The notes: generated by a model from the sequence alone, not told the origin. DNA of 10,716 nucleotides from Beijerinckiaceae bacterium (GCA_947456315.1 CANGRU010000026.1:1-10716); one strand, 5' to 3'. Shown: positions 1-7,656, counted from the stretch's first letter. Numbers and translations are program-made.

Positions 1-1311
1 ATCTATGTCGAAGTCGATGGCGTCTATACCAACACGGCACCAGTGGACGCCTATCGCGGTGCGGGGCGGCCTGAAGCGACTTTCGTCATCGAGCGCATGG
101 TCGAAGTGGCGGCGCGCGAAGTGAAGCAGGATCCGGCAGAGTTCCGGCGCAAGAATTTTGTGCGCAGCTTCCCGCATCAGACGCCTGTCATCATGTGCTA
201 TGACGCAGGTGATTATGATGCCGCGCTGACCAAAGCGCTGGAGATGTCGGATTATAAAAACATCGGCGCGCGCAAAGCGGAATCCGCGAAGAAGGGTCTG
301 CTGCGCGGCATCGGTTTCTCGGCTTATATCGAGGCTTGCGGCATTGCGCCGTCCGCTGCTGTGGGTTCGCTGGGTGCGGGTGTGGGTCTGTGGGAATCCG
401 CCGAAGTGCGCGTGAACCCTGTGGGCACAGTCGAGATTCTGACCGGTTCCCATTCGCATGGGCAGGGACACGAGACGACTTTCGCGCAGCTGGTCTCGCA
501 GCGACTGGGCATTTCCATCGACAATGTATCCATCGTGCATGGTGACACGGACAAAGTGCAGATGGGCATGGGCACTTATGGTTCGCGCTCGGGTGCGGTC
601 GGCATGTCGGCCATTTCCAAAGCGCTCGACAAGATCGAAGCCAAGGCGAAAAAAGTCGCAGGCTTTGTGCTGGAAGCCTCGCCGGACGATATCGAGTTCA
701 AGGACGGCAAATTCTCGGTGCGCGGCACCGACAAGGAGATCGATTTCGCTTCGGTCGCCTTGCAGGCCTATATCGCGCACAAGTTCAACGGGCAGGAATT
801 GGAGCCCGGTCTGAAGGACAGCGCTTTCTGGGATCCGACCAATTTCACCTTCCCCGCCGGCGTGCATATTTGCGAGCTGGAGATTGATCCCGCCACTGGC
901 GTGACGCGCATCGACCGCTGGACGGCGGTGGATGATTTCGGCAACGTCATCAATCCGATGATTGTCGAAGGTCAGGTCCATGGCGGCATTGCACAGGGCG
1001 TGGGTCAGGCTTTGCTGGAGGGCGCGGTCTATGACGCCAGCGGCCAGCTCGTGACCGCAAGCTATATGGATTATTCCATGCCGCGTGCGGGTGATTTGCC
1101 CTCCTATGACGTGGGCATGACGCAGACGGCCTGTCCGTCCAATCCGCTGGGCATCAAGGGCTGTGGCGAGGCGGGCGCGATTGCCGCACCGCCTGCCGTC
1201 ATGAATGCCATTACGGACGCCATTGGGCACGAGGGGATAGCCATGCCGGCCACCCCGCTGGCGCTCTGGCGGGCGATCCAGAAGGCAGCCCCGCGGGCTG
1301 CTGCCGAATGA
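1..1311 (+). CDS. coxL: CO dehydrogenase-like large subunit, form II (molybdopterin-binding; 5' partial)
   Basis: This is the C-terminal 436 residues of an aerobic CO dehydrogenase-type molybdenum hydroxylase large subunit; the family is about 770-800 aa, so roughly the first 340 residues lie upstream of the window. The frame is open from base 1. The active-site loop AYRGAGR (visible residues 17-23) is the form II signature; form I enzymes have AYRCSFR, whose Cys binds copper. The cofactor-contacting GQGHE (154-158) and the catalytic-glutamate motif GCGEAG (Glu at visible residue 390, near the C-terminus as expected) are intact. The subunit would bind molybdopterin cytosine dinucleotide and oxidise its substrate with water-derived oxygen in an L-M-S complex. 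The small iron-sulfur subunit gene is not in view and presumably lies upstream, as in form II S-L-M clusters. Family assignment is firm; CO as the substrate is doubtful because the copper ligand is absent. Confidence 0.95.
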   Translation: MYVEVDGVYTNTAPVDAYRGAGRPEATFVIERMVEVAAREVKQDPAEFRRKNFVRSFPHQTPVIMCYDAGDYDAALTKALEMSDYKNIGARKAESAKKGLLRGIGFSAYIEACGIAPSAAVGSLGAGVGLWESAEVRVNPVGTVEILTGSHSHGQGHETTFAQLVSQRLGISIDNVSIVHGDTDKVQMGMGTYGSRSGAVGMSAISKALDKIEAKAKKVAGFVLEASPDDIEFKDGKFSVRGTDKEIDFASVALQAYIAHKFNGQELEPGLKDSAFWDPTNFTFPAGVHICELEIDPATGVTRIDRWTAVDDFGNVINPMIVEGQVHGGIAQGVGQALLEGAVYDASGQLVTASYMDYSMPRAGDLPSYDVGMTQTACPSNPLGIKGCGEAGAIAAPPAVMNAITDAIGHEGIAMPATPLALWRAIQKAAPRAAAE

Positions 1312-1393
1312 TGGGTCTGGCGGGGCGCGCTTAGTCCCGCTAAAAGAGGTTCAAACACCGCGCGCCGTCTGGCCGCGCCGAGGGAGCAAGAAA

Positions 1394-2185
1394 ATGTATC
1401 CGTTCAACTATCATCGCCCCGGCTCTCTGGCCGATGCCGTCAAGCTGGCAGGCGCCGATGAAGCCAAGATCATGGCGGGTGGCATGACGCTGCTGCCGAC
1501 CATGAAGCAGCGCTTGGCGGCCCCCTCCGACATAGTTGATCTGAACGCTTTGGGCCTCTCCGGCATCAAGGTCGAGGGCGGCAAAGTGACGATTGGCGCC
1601 ATGACGCGCCATGCCGATGTCGCGGGCTCGGCCGAGCTGAAGAAAGCCATTCCGGCGCTCGCAGAACTCGCTGGCATGATCGGCGATCCGATGGTGCGCC
1701 ATCGCGGCACCATCGGCGGCTCGGTCGCCAATGATGATCCGGCGGCTGATTATCCGTCTGCTTGCCTGGCGCTGGGCGCGACCATTGTCACCAACACGCG
1801 CGAGATCGCGGCAGATGATTTCTTCGTCGGCCTGTTCGAGACGGCGTTGCAGCCGGGCGAGATCATCACCAAGATCATTTTCCCCGTGCCGGAAAAAGCC
1901 AATTATCAGAAGTTCCGCAACCCGGCCTCGCGCTATGCGATTGTCGGCGTGTTTGTCGCCAAATTTGCGGCAGGCGTGCGTGTGGCGGTGACGGGCGCAG
2001 GTTCTGGCGGTGTGTTCCGCCAGACAGATTTCGAAGCGGCGCTGTCGAAGGACTTTTCGGCCAAGGCCATCGAGGGCATCCAGCAGTCGCCTGACAGCCT
2101 CAATTCCGACATTCATGCCGATGCCGCCTATCGTGCGCATCTGATCGGCGTGATGGCCCGCCGCGCGGTTGAAGCGGCGAAGTAA
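1394..2185 (+). CDS. coxM: CO dehydrogenase-like medium subunit, FAD-binding
   Basis: This 263-aa protein is the flavoprotein subunit that passes electrons from the iron-sulfur subunit through FAD to an acceptor. The two FAD-binding motifs of the family are present: AGGMT (residues 28-32, usually AGGQS) and TIGGS (106-110) followed by VANDDPAADYPS. The opening MYPFNYHRP is typical of the family, and the length is close to the usual 260-290 aa. The ATG is preceded by AGGGAG (1381-1386) with 7 nt spacing. It follows coxL by 82 nt in the same direction, giving the L-M order typical of form II clusters. The Met replacing Gln in the first FAD motif is a mild variation. Identification is secure. 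Confidence 0.95.
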   Translation: MYPFNYHRPGSLADAVKLAGADEAKIMAGGMTLLPTMKQRLAAPSDIVDLNALGLSGIKVEGGKVTIGAMTRHADVAGSAELKKAIPALAELAGMIGDPMVRHRGTIGGSVANDDPAADYPSACLALGATIVTNTREIAADDFFVGLFETALQPGEIITKIIFPVPEKANYQKFRNPASRYAIVGVFVAKFAAGVRVAVTGAGSGGVFRQTDFEAALSKDFSAKAIEGIQQSPDSLNSDIHADAAYRAHLIGVMARRAVEAAK

Positions 2186-2195
2186 GACATCTCGC

Positions 2196-2285
2196 CGTCA
2201 TTGCGAGCAAAGCGAAGCAATCCAGAAAGCCCCACGTGCGGCCTCTGGATTGCCGCGTCGGGCTAAAGCCCTCCTCGCAATGACG
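2196..2285. repeat. Palindromic intergenic repeat element (about 90 bp)
   Basis: The ends are a perfect 12-bp inverted repeat: CGTCATTGCGAG (2196-2207) and CTCGCAATGACG (2274-2285). Inside lies a second perfect 10-bp pair, GCAATCCAGA (2217-2226) and TCTGGATTGC (2244-2253), plus a short hairpin GGGCT-AA-AGCCC (2260-2271). RNA or single-stranded DNA could fold into a branched structure. The sequence resembles dispersed intergenic palindromes known in alphaproteobacterial genomes; that resemblance is from memory, not a search. It fills most of the coxM-coxD gap and ends next to GAGG (2285-2288), the likely ribosome binding site of coxD. It may act as an mRNA stabiliser, an attenuator or simply an inert repeat. 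Confidence 0.85.
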
Positions 2286-2293
2286 AGGTTGGA

Positions 2294-3211
2294 ATGGAGA
2301 AAGCCTTGACCAACCTGCCCACATCCATCGACGAAACCCTCGCCCTGCTCACACGCGGTGGCTATGTCGCGGATCGTTCTTTGGCGACTGTGATCTTTCT
2401 CTCGTTGAAAATGGGCCGTCCGCTTTTCTTGGAAGGCGAGGCGGGTGTCGGCAAGACCGAGATCGCCAAAGTTCTTTCATCCACTTTGGGGCGCAAGCTC
2501 ATCCGTCTGCAATGTTACGAGGGGCTTGATGTCTCGTCTGCTGTTTACGAATGGGATTATGCGCGCCAGATGATGGCAATCCGGCTGGCAGAAGCGAGCG
2601 GTGAACAGGATCGCAAACGCATCGAGCATGATGTCTTTTCAGAGCGCTATCTGATCAAGCGGCCTTTGTTGCAGGCGCTTGAAACATGTGCGGAAGGCCC
2701 GCCGGTTCTGCTGGTCGACGAGCTGGATCGCACAGACGAAGCCTTCGAGGCGTTCCTGCTGGAAATTCTCTCGGACTTTCAGGTGAGCGTGCCCGAGCTC
2801 GGGACGATCCGCGCCGAGCATCCCCCGATTGTCATCATCACATCGAACCGCACACGCGAAGTGCATGATGCGCTGAAGCGCCGCTGCCTCTATCACTGGG
2901 TGGATTATCCCGATAGCACGCGCGAGCTGGACATTTTGCGCATGAAAGTGCCCCAAGCGGCCGACACGCTCTCACGCGAGATTGTTGGCTTTGTGCAGGC
3001 TTTGCGCAAACTCGATCTGTTCAAACAGCCCGGTATTGCCGAGACGCTGGATTGGGCGTCTGCCCTGACCGAACTTGATGCGGTGTCGCTGGATCCTTCC
3101 ACCATTGCCGACACGCTCGGCGTGCTTTTGAAATATCAGGACGATATTCAAAAGCTGCAGGGCTCCGAATTGCAAAAGACGCTGGACGCGGCAAAAGCCG
3201 CTGCCGCCTGA
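2294..3211 (+). CDS. coxD: MoxR-type AAA+ ATPase, CoxD family maturation factor
   Basis: This 305-aa AAA+ ATPase of the MoxR/CoxD group carries Walker A GEAGVGKT (residues 48-55), Walker B LLVDELD with Asp142-Glu143, a sensor-1 segment IIITSNRTREVHDAL, and the RRC motif typical of MoxR proteins. In Oligotropha CO dehydrogenase, CoxD is a chaperone-like ATPase needed to build the sulfurated Mo/Cu active site. Here a comparable role in maturing the form II enzyme is inferred. The ATG has a GAGG at 5-nt spacing that abuts the palindromic repeat. The stop is only 4 nt before coxE, its expected VWA partner; MoxR and VWA pairs commonly work together. Length is normal for the family (about 295-310 aa). 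Confidence 0.93.
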   Translation: MEKALTNLPTSIDETLALLTRGGYVADRSLATVIFLSLKMGRPLFLEGEAGVGKTEIAKVLSSTLGRKLIRLQCYEGLDVSSAVYEWDYARQMMAIRLAEASGEQDRKRIEHDVFSERYLIKRPLLQALETCAEGPPVLLVDELDRTDEAFEAFLLEILSDFQVSVPELGTIRAEHPPIVIITSNRTREVHDALKRRCLYHWVDYPDSTRELDILRMKVPQAADTLSREIVGFVQALRKLDLFKQPGIAETLDWASALTELDAVSLDPSTIADTLGVLLKYQDDIQKLQGSELQKTLDAAKAAAA

Positions 3212-3215
3212 AGCA

Positions 3216-4409
3216 ATGGGCAAGCTCGCCGACAATATCGCGCATTTCGGTCGTCTCTTGCGTGAGGCGGGTTTGCCTGTCGGCCCCGGACACATGCTGG
3301 ACGCTGTGCGTGCCGTCGAAGTCGCAGGTGTGGCCTCACGCGAGGATTTTCGCGCCACATTGCATGCCATCTTTGTCAGCAAGCATGAGCAGTCTGTCAT
3401 CTTTCATGCTGCGTTTGATGTTTTCTGGAAGAAGCGCGGCTTTGTTGAAAAGCTGATTGCCATGATGTCGCCCATGGCCGAGCCGCAGAAACAATCGGCC
3501 AAGCCCGCGCCCGGTGCGACACGCCTTTCGGAAGCGCTGGCTGGCAAACGCCCCAAGCGCGACGCGCCGCCTGAGATCGAGCAGGACATGCGCCTCACCA
3601 TGTCGGGCGATGAAGTGCTGCAGAACAAAGACTTTGCGCAAATGAGTGTGGAGGAATTGCAACGCGCCGAACAGGCGATTGCGCGACTGTCCCTGCCGCA
3701 AGACGACATCCGCATCCGCCGCTTCCGTCCCGATGCGCGCGGCAGTAGACTTGATCCGCGGGCGACCTTGCGCCTCGCACTTTCGCGCGGCGGTGATCTG
3801 TTCCAGATTGCGCGCCGCGAACAGGCTGTGCGTCCGCCGCCCATTGTCGCGCTTTGCGACATATCGGGTTCGATGAGCGAATATTCGCGCGTCTTTCTGC
3901 ACTTCCTGCATCACCTGACGAAAAAACGCCGCGTCGAGACTTTTCTCTTTGGTACGCGCCTCACCAATGTGACGCGCGCTTTGCGCCATCGCGATATTGA
4001 TGCCGCGCTTGCGCAAGTTTCCAACGCTGTGCCCGACTGGTCGGGTGGCACGCGCATTGGCACATCACTGCATGCGTTCAATCGGCACTGGTCGCGCCGC
4101 GTGCTGGGGCAGGGCGCAACTGTCTTGCTCTTTACCGATGGTCTTGAGCGCGAGTGCGTTGAGCAGCTCTCATTTGAAATGGATCGCTTGCACCGCTCAT
4201 GCCGGCGACTGATCTGGCTCAATCCTTTGCTGCGTTATGATCGCTTCGAGGCAAAAGCATCCGGCATTCGTGCCATTCTGCCGTATGTGGACGAGTTTCG
4301 GTCTGTTCACCGTCTGGCAAGTTTGCAGGATTTGGCGCAAGCTCTGTCACAGTCTTCTGTCGCGGCGCATGTTGATCCGCGTGGCTGGCTGAACAAGGCA
4401 TCGGCATGA
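3216..4409 (+). CDS. coxE: VWA-domain protein, CoxE family
   Basis: This 397-aa protein has the CoxE layout: an N-terminal helical region (about 1-200) and a C-terminal von Willebrand factor A domain (about 207-390). The metal-ion-dependent adhesion site is complete: DISGSMS (215-221), Thr279 within SGGTRIG, and Asp308 within FTDG. Such proteins are thought to act with the cognate MoxR ATPase (coxD, 4 nt upstream) during metallo-centre maturation, with the VWA domain contacting substrate or partner. No strong Shine-Dalgarno sequence precedes the ATG, so translation is probably coupled to coxD. Its stop overlaps the next start in an ATGA (4406-4409). Identification is firm; the exact biochemical role is inferred from the Oligotropha cox system. 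Confidence 0.92.
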   Translation: MGKLADNIAHFGRLLREAGLPVGPGHMLDAVRAVEVAGVASREDFRATLHAIFVSKHEQSVIFHAAFDVFWKKRGFVEKLIAMMSPMAEPQKQSAKPAPGATRLSEALAGKRPKRDAPPEIEQDMRLTMSGDEVLQNKDFAQMSVEELQRAEQAIARLSLPQDDIRIRRFRPDARGSRLDPRATLRLALSRGGDLFQIARREQAVRPPPIVALCDISGSMSEYSRVFLHFLHHLTKKRRVETFLFGTRLTNVTRALRHRDIDAALAQVSNAVPDWSGGTRIGTSLHAFNRHWSRRVLGQGATVLLFTDGLERECVEQLSFEMDRLHRSCRRLIWLNPLLRYDRFEAKASGIRAILPYVDEFRSVHRLASLQDLAQALSQSSVAAHVDPRGWLNKASA

Positions 4410-4933
4410 CGAGTTTCAATCAGATTGCATGGACGGCGCTGGCGCTGATCTTCCTCGGGGTCTCGTGGCTCTGGGAGACATTCGCGCCGCTGGTGCAGGC
4501 GATCATCGATGTGCTGCCGCTGCGCCGCTTGAAAGCTTGGGCGCATGCGCTTCTCGAAAAACTGTCGCCCTATGCCACTTTGCTGGTCTTTCTGATCCCG
4601 CTGGCGCTGAGTGAGGTGATCAAAATCATCTCCTTCGTGGCTTTCGCGCGGGGCCAGATTTTTGCGGGCGTGGTGATTTATCTCCTTGCGGAAATCGTGC
4701 GCTTTGGTCTGGCTGCCTATGTCTGGGCGGTGTGCCGCGACAAGCTCTTGTCGATCGAGTGGGTGGCGAAGTTCCATGCCTGGCTGCTGCGGCTGAACGA
4801 TGTGGCCCAGCGCCAGATCACGCCCTTGCGGGCGTGGATCAGGCAGGCGCTGGAAGAGGCGGGGCTTTTGGGCGGACAAGCAGGCCTCTGGGCAAGGGTC
4901 AAGGCGCTCTGGCGCCATGCGCGGCGGCGGTAG
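4406..4933 (+). CDS. Unrecognised membrane protein in the cox maturation operon
   Basis: I do not recognise this 175-aa protein. It has three strongly hydrophobic stretches: about residues 7-37 (possibly one long or kinked helix), 56-80 and 84-110. A basic cytoplasmic-looking tail follows, about 111-175, ending in HARRR. The loop LRRLKAWAHALLEK (39-52) and the tail are amphipathic and Arg/Lys rich. The start overlaps the coxE stop in ATGA, so it is almost certainly a translated, coupled member of the operon. It does not look like CoxG, which is an SRPBCC-fold protein with a membrane anchor. By context it could dock the hydroxylase or the CoxDE machinery at the membrane; this is only inference. 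The membrane character is clear. Confidence 0.8.
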   Translation: MTSFNQIAWTALALIFLGVSWLWETFAPLVQAIIDVLPLRRLKAWAHALLEKLSPYATLLVFLIPLALSEVIKIISFVAFARGQIFAGVVIYLLAEIVRFGLAAYVWAVCRDKLLSIEWVAKFHAWLLRLNDVAQRQITPLRAWIRQALEEAGLLGGQAGLWARVKALWRHARRR

Positions 4934-4997
4934 GCCGGACCATCTCGCAATGGCGGGCGCCATGCGCTATATTCTGCCAAACATCACGGAGTTGATC

Positions 4998-5321
4998 ATG
5001 CTGGCGAGCGATGATGACATTCTCGGCCAAGCCGAAGCTTGGGCCAATGCGGGCAAGGGCGTGGCTCTGGCGACCGTGATCGAGACGTGGGGCTCGGCGC
5101 CGCGTCCTGTCGGCTCGCATCTGGCCATTGCCGAGGATGGGCATTTTCTGGGCTCGGTCTCGGGCGGCTGTGTCGAAGGCGATGTGGTGACCGAGGCGAT
5201 GGATTGCATTTCGGATGGTAAACCGCGCGTGCTTGAATTTGGCGTGGCCGATGAGACCGCTTGGCGTGCAGGCCTGTCGTGTGGCGGGCGCATCCGCGTC
5301 TATGTCGAGAGGATCGGCTGA
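4998..5321 (+). CDS. XdhC/CoxI-family protein, N-terminal-domain-only (split XdhC, part 1)
   Basis: This 107-aa protein corresponds to the N-terminal XdhC_CoxI domain. Family motifs are WGSAPRPVGS (residues 31-40), GSVSGGCVEG (52-61) and GLSCGG (92-97). XdhC proteins bind the molybdenum cofactor, promote sulfuration and insert it into hydroxylases of the xanthine dehydrogenase family. Full-length XdhC also has a C-terminal Rossmann domain; here that is encoded by the next gene, with a 1-nt overlap (TGATG at 5319-5323), so the two products probably form one functional unit. The ATG at 4998 was chosen because GGAG (4987-4990) sits 7 nt upstream; in-frame ATGs at 4950 and 4962 are possible but less well placed. 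Cys58 and Cys96 are candidate cofactor or sulfur ligands. Confidence 0.88.
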   Translation: MLASDDDILGQAEAWANAGKGVALATVIETWGSAPRPVGSHLAIAEDGHFLGSVSGGCVEGDVVTEAMDCISDGKPRVLEFGVADETAWRAGLSCGGRIRVYVERIG

Positions 5322-6022
5322 TGCGTCGCGAGTTACTGGCAGAATTGAATGCAGCGCGACGTGAGCGCCGCGCCGCAGTTTTGGTGTCATCGCTCGATGG
5401 TCAGGTGCAGCGTCTGGTGACGCCGGACACGCTGGCGGGTGATCCGTTGGCCGAGCAGATTGATGCCGCCTTGCGCGCGGGCAAAAGCACTCTGGTTGAG
5501 CATGAGGGCACGAGTTTCTTTCTGACCGTGCAAGTGCCGCCTGTGCGCCTTGTGGTGATTGGTGCCGTGCATATTTCGCAAGCTTTGGCGCCGATGGCGC
5601 GCCTGGCCGGCTTCGACATGGTGATTGTCGATCCGCGCACAGCCTTTGCCACGCCCGAGCGGTTTCCCGATGTGCAAGTGATTGCCGAATGGCCTGAAAC
5701 CGTGCTGCCGCCGATGAAGATCGACCGCTACACGGCTATCTGCTGTTTCACGCATGATCCGAAAATCGATGATCCGGCGCTGGAACAGGCTTTGCGGGCG
5801 GATTGTTTTTCTGTCGGCGCATTGGGCTCACGCAAAACGCATGGCAAACGTGTCGAGCGGCTTCAGGCCAAGGGGTTTGGCGAGGCGGACATTGCGCGCA
5901 TCCGCGCCCCGATTGGTCTTGATATCGGGGCGATTACGCCAACCGAAATTGCTGTGTCTGTTTTGGGTGAGATCATTTTGTCGCTTCGCAAAAAGCCGTT
6001 GCGCGCACAGGTGGCCCAGTGA
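5321..6022 (+). CDS. XdhC-family protein with Rossmann domain (split XdhC, part 2)
   Basis: This 233-aa protein has an N-terminal part of about 75 residues followed by the XdhC C-terminal Rossmann-like domain. Visible motifs are VVIGAVHISQAL (78-89, a degenerate nucleotide-binding loop), VDPR (103-106), CFTHDPK (142-148), GALGSRKTH (166-174), and PIGLDIGA (197-204) leading into PTEIAVSVLGEI. These are standard for XdhC/CoxF proteins that mature Mo hydroxylases. The ATG at 5321 overlaps the stop of the preceding XdhC N-domain gene (TGATG), which fixes this start; a longer in-frame extension to 5261 would only run back into the neighbour. It ends in a 4-nt GTGA overlap with the next gene. Identification is firm as XdhC family; the CoxF or CoxI label is uncertain. 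Confidence 0.88.
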   Translation: MRRELLAELNAARRERRAAVLVSSLDGQVQRLVTPDTLAGDPLAEQIDAALRAGKSTLVEHEGTSFFLTVQVPPVRLVVIGAVHISQALAPMARLAGFDMVIVDPRTAFATPERFPDVQVIAEWPETVLPPMKIDRYTAICCFTHDPKIDDPALEQALRADCFSVGALGSRKTHGKRVERLQAKGFGEADIARIRAPIGLDIGAITPTEIAVSVLGEIILSLRKKPLRAQVAQ

Positions 6023-7035
6023 AATTTGGCCCCGTTCCTTTGTCGCAAGCACTGGGCGGGATTCTCGCTCATTCGCTGCGCATGGAAACACTCACATTGA
6101 AAAAAGGCGATGTTCTGACACAGGGCCATATCGGCTTGTTGGCACAAGCGGGTGTGGCGCAAGTGGTTGTCGCGCAGCTTGAGGCTGGCGATATCACCGA
6201 AAACGAGGCTGCTGCACGCGTGGCACGCGCCGTCGGTGGCGCGCATGTGCGCCTGGATGATGCTTTTACCGGTCGGGCCAATCTGTTCGCGCAATGCAGC
6301 GGTGTTCTGGTGGCAGACCCCGTGCATGTAGATGCTCTGAACAGCGTGGATGAAAACATCACGCTCGCCACGCTGCCGCATTATCGCGCTGTGGTCGAAG
6401 GCGAGATGATCGCCACGGTGAAAGTGATCCCCTTTGCTGTGCCCGAGACCATTGTCGCGCAAGCCATCGCCTCTTTGCCCGCCGGCGCGTTGCGCGTGGC
6501 GCCTTATCAGGCCAAACGCATTGTTGTGATTTCCACCTTGTTGCCGGGACTGAAACCGTCCACGGTCGACAAGACGCTTCGTGTGATGTCAGACCGGCTT
6601 GCGCAGACAGGCGCGCATGTGTCTCTTGATCATCGTGTGGCGCATGAGACACAAGCGCTATCAGCCGCAATCGAGCAGAATGTGGATGCATGTGATGTGA
6701 TGATCGTCTTTGGCGCGTCTGCCATTACCGATCGGCGGGATGTGATTCCAGCGGCCCTCACACAAGCGGGTGGCGCGATCACCCAGTTCGGCATGCCGGT
6801 GGACCCAGGCAATCTGTTGCTGGTGGGCGAGATCAAAGGCAAAGCTTTTTTGGGTGCACCCGGTTGTGCGCGCTCACCAAAAGAAAACGGTTTTGACTGG
6901 GTGCTGCAACGCCTGCTTGCGGATTTACCCGTGACAGCGGCAGATATTCGCCGCATGGGGTCTGGTGGCTTGCTGATGGAAATTGTGTCGCGGCCGCAGC
7001 CGCGTTCGGGCGGGGCCTCGCATGCCGAGGAGTGA
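6019..7035 (+). CDS. Molybdopterin-binding protein, MoeA/MogA-like (MoCF_biosynth domain)
   Basis: This 338-aa protein starts at a GTG whose TG also forms part of the TGA stop of the preceding gene (GTGA, 6019-6022). The C-terminal half (about 165-300) is a MoCF_biosynth-type molybdopterin-binding domain with FGASAITDRRDV (231-242), GMPVDPGNLLL (258-268) and GAPGCARSPKENG (279-291). The N-terminal 160 residues resemble the equivalent part of putative molybdopterin-binding proteins in hydroxylase operons. It lacks the full multi-domain length of MoeA (about 400 aa). It probably hands molybdopterin to the nucleotidyltransferase encoded next, with which it overlaps by 14 nt. In some relatives, as I recall, the two activities are joined in one polypeptide. 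The specific reaction is not proven by sequence. Confidence 0.85.
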   Translation: MKFGPVPLSQALGGILAHSLRMETLTLKKGDVLTQGHIGLLAQAGVAQVVVAQLEAGDITENEAAARVARAVGGAHVRLDDAFTGRANLFAQCSGVLVADPVHVDALNSVDENITLATLPHYRAVVEGEMIATVKVIPFAVPETIVAQAIASLPAGALRVAPYQAKRIVVISTLLPGLKPSTVDKTLRVMSDRLAQTGAHVSLDHRVAHETQALSAAIEQNVDACDVMIVFGASAITDRRDVIPAALTQAGGAITQFGMPVDPGNLLLVGEIKGKAFLGAPGCARSPKENGFDWVLQRLLADLPVTAADIRRMGSGGLLMEIVSRPQPRSGGASHAEE

Positions 7036-7645
7036 GATCGGCGCGATCATTCTGGCTGCAGGTGAGGGCACACGCTTTCGCCAAGCGCTCGGCCATGATG
7101 CGCCTGCCTCGAAACTTGTGGCGCTATATGAGGGCAAGCCGCTTGTGCGCCATGTGGCAGACGCGGCCCTCTCAGCAGGGCTTGCGGGTGTGATGGTGGT
7201 GACGGGTCATGCGCAAGCTTCGGTGCGGACAGCACTTGATGATCTGACGCTGACCTTTGTGCACAATCCGGATTATGCCAGCGGCATGGCCTCATCTTTG
7301 AAAACAGGCTTTGCTGTATGGCCTGCCGGTTGGAGCGCCGCTTTGGTTCTGTTGGGTGATATGCCGCTCATTGATGCGGGCTTGATCACACAAATTGCAG
7401 ATGCTTTTGATGGCAAGGGAAGCGCTGTTGTGCCGCTCTTTCAGGGTGAGCGTGGCAACCCCGTTTTGCTCTCGGTGCGCCTCGTGCCCGAGATTGCGCA
7501 TCTCGCAGGGGATGCGGGGGCGCGCCATTTGCTGCGTGGGCGCAGCGATGTGATCGAGCTGCCTGTGGCGCAAGCAGCGGCCCGGATCGACATTGACACG
7601 CCGGAAGCGCTCTCCCGTCTGGCGTCCTCATCCGATCCGCACTAA
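7022..7645 (+). CDS. MocA-like molybdenum cofactor cytidylyltransferase (NTP-transferase family)
   Basis: This 207-aa protein has a MobA/MocA nucleotidyltransferase fold. Visible are LAAG-EGTRF (11-19, nucleotide loop), Lys31, NPDYASGMASSL (82-93) and the metal-binding GDMP (112-115, Asp113). The LAAG form of the first motif is that of CTP-using MocA, whereas GTP-using MobA has LAGG. That matches the need of CoxL-type enzymes for molybdopterin cytosine dinucleotide. The ATG at 7022 lies inside the end of the upstream molybdopterin-binding gene (14-nt overlap, different frame), and MPRSEIGAIILAAG gives the usual short lead before the loop. A modest insertion sits between RF and SKL (19-30). 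CTP specificity is inference from motif and context. Confidence 0.87.
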   Translation: MPRSEIGAIILAAGEGTRFRQALGHDAPASKLVALYEGKPLVRHVADAALSAGLAGVMVVTGHAQASVRTALDDLTLTFVHNPDYASGMASSLKTGFAVWPAGWSAALVLLGDMPLIDAGLITQIADAFDGKGSAVVPLFQGERGNPVLLSVRLVPEIAHLAGDAGARHLLRGRSDVIELPVAQAAARIDIDTPEALSRLASSSDPH

Positions 7646-7656
7646 GACACGTATGT

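Noticed and set aside
1340..2140. Long minus-strand open frame (266 codons) opposite coxM
   Set aside because: Antisense shadow of a clear coxM gene; Arg/His-rich, no family motif, no sensible start context.
2100..2324. Minus-strand open frame across the coxM-coxD gap
   Set aside because: It is a translation of the palindromic repeat, giving the well-known spurious LDCFALLAMT-type peptide, not a gene.
4406..4933. Membrane protein as CoxG
   Set aside because: CoxG has a soluble SRPBCC fold with a terminal anchor; this protein has three helices and no such domain.
4307..4963. Minus-strand open frame of 218 codons opposite the membrane protein gene
   Set aside because: Shadow frame: the plus-strand product has coherent membrane helices and ATGA coupling, while the minus product is low-complexity and Arg/Gln-rich.
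5315..5325. Sequencing frameshift or nonsense mutation splitting a single XdhC gene
   Set aside because: Both parts are intact with good starts, and the TGATG junction is typical of coupled genes; split XdhC pairs are plausible in this group. Kept only as a point to check.
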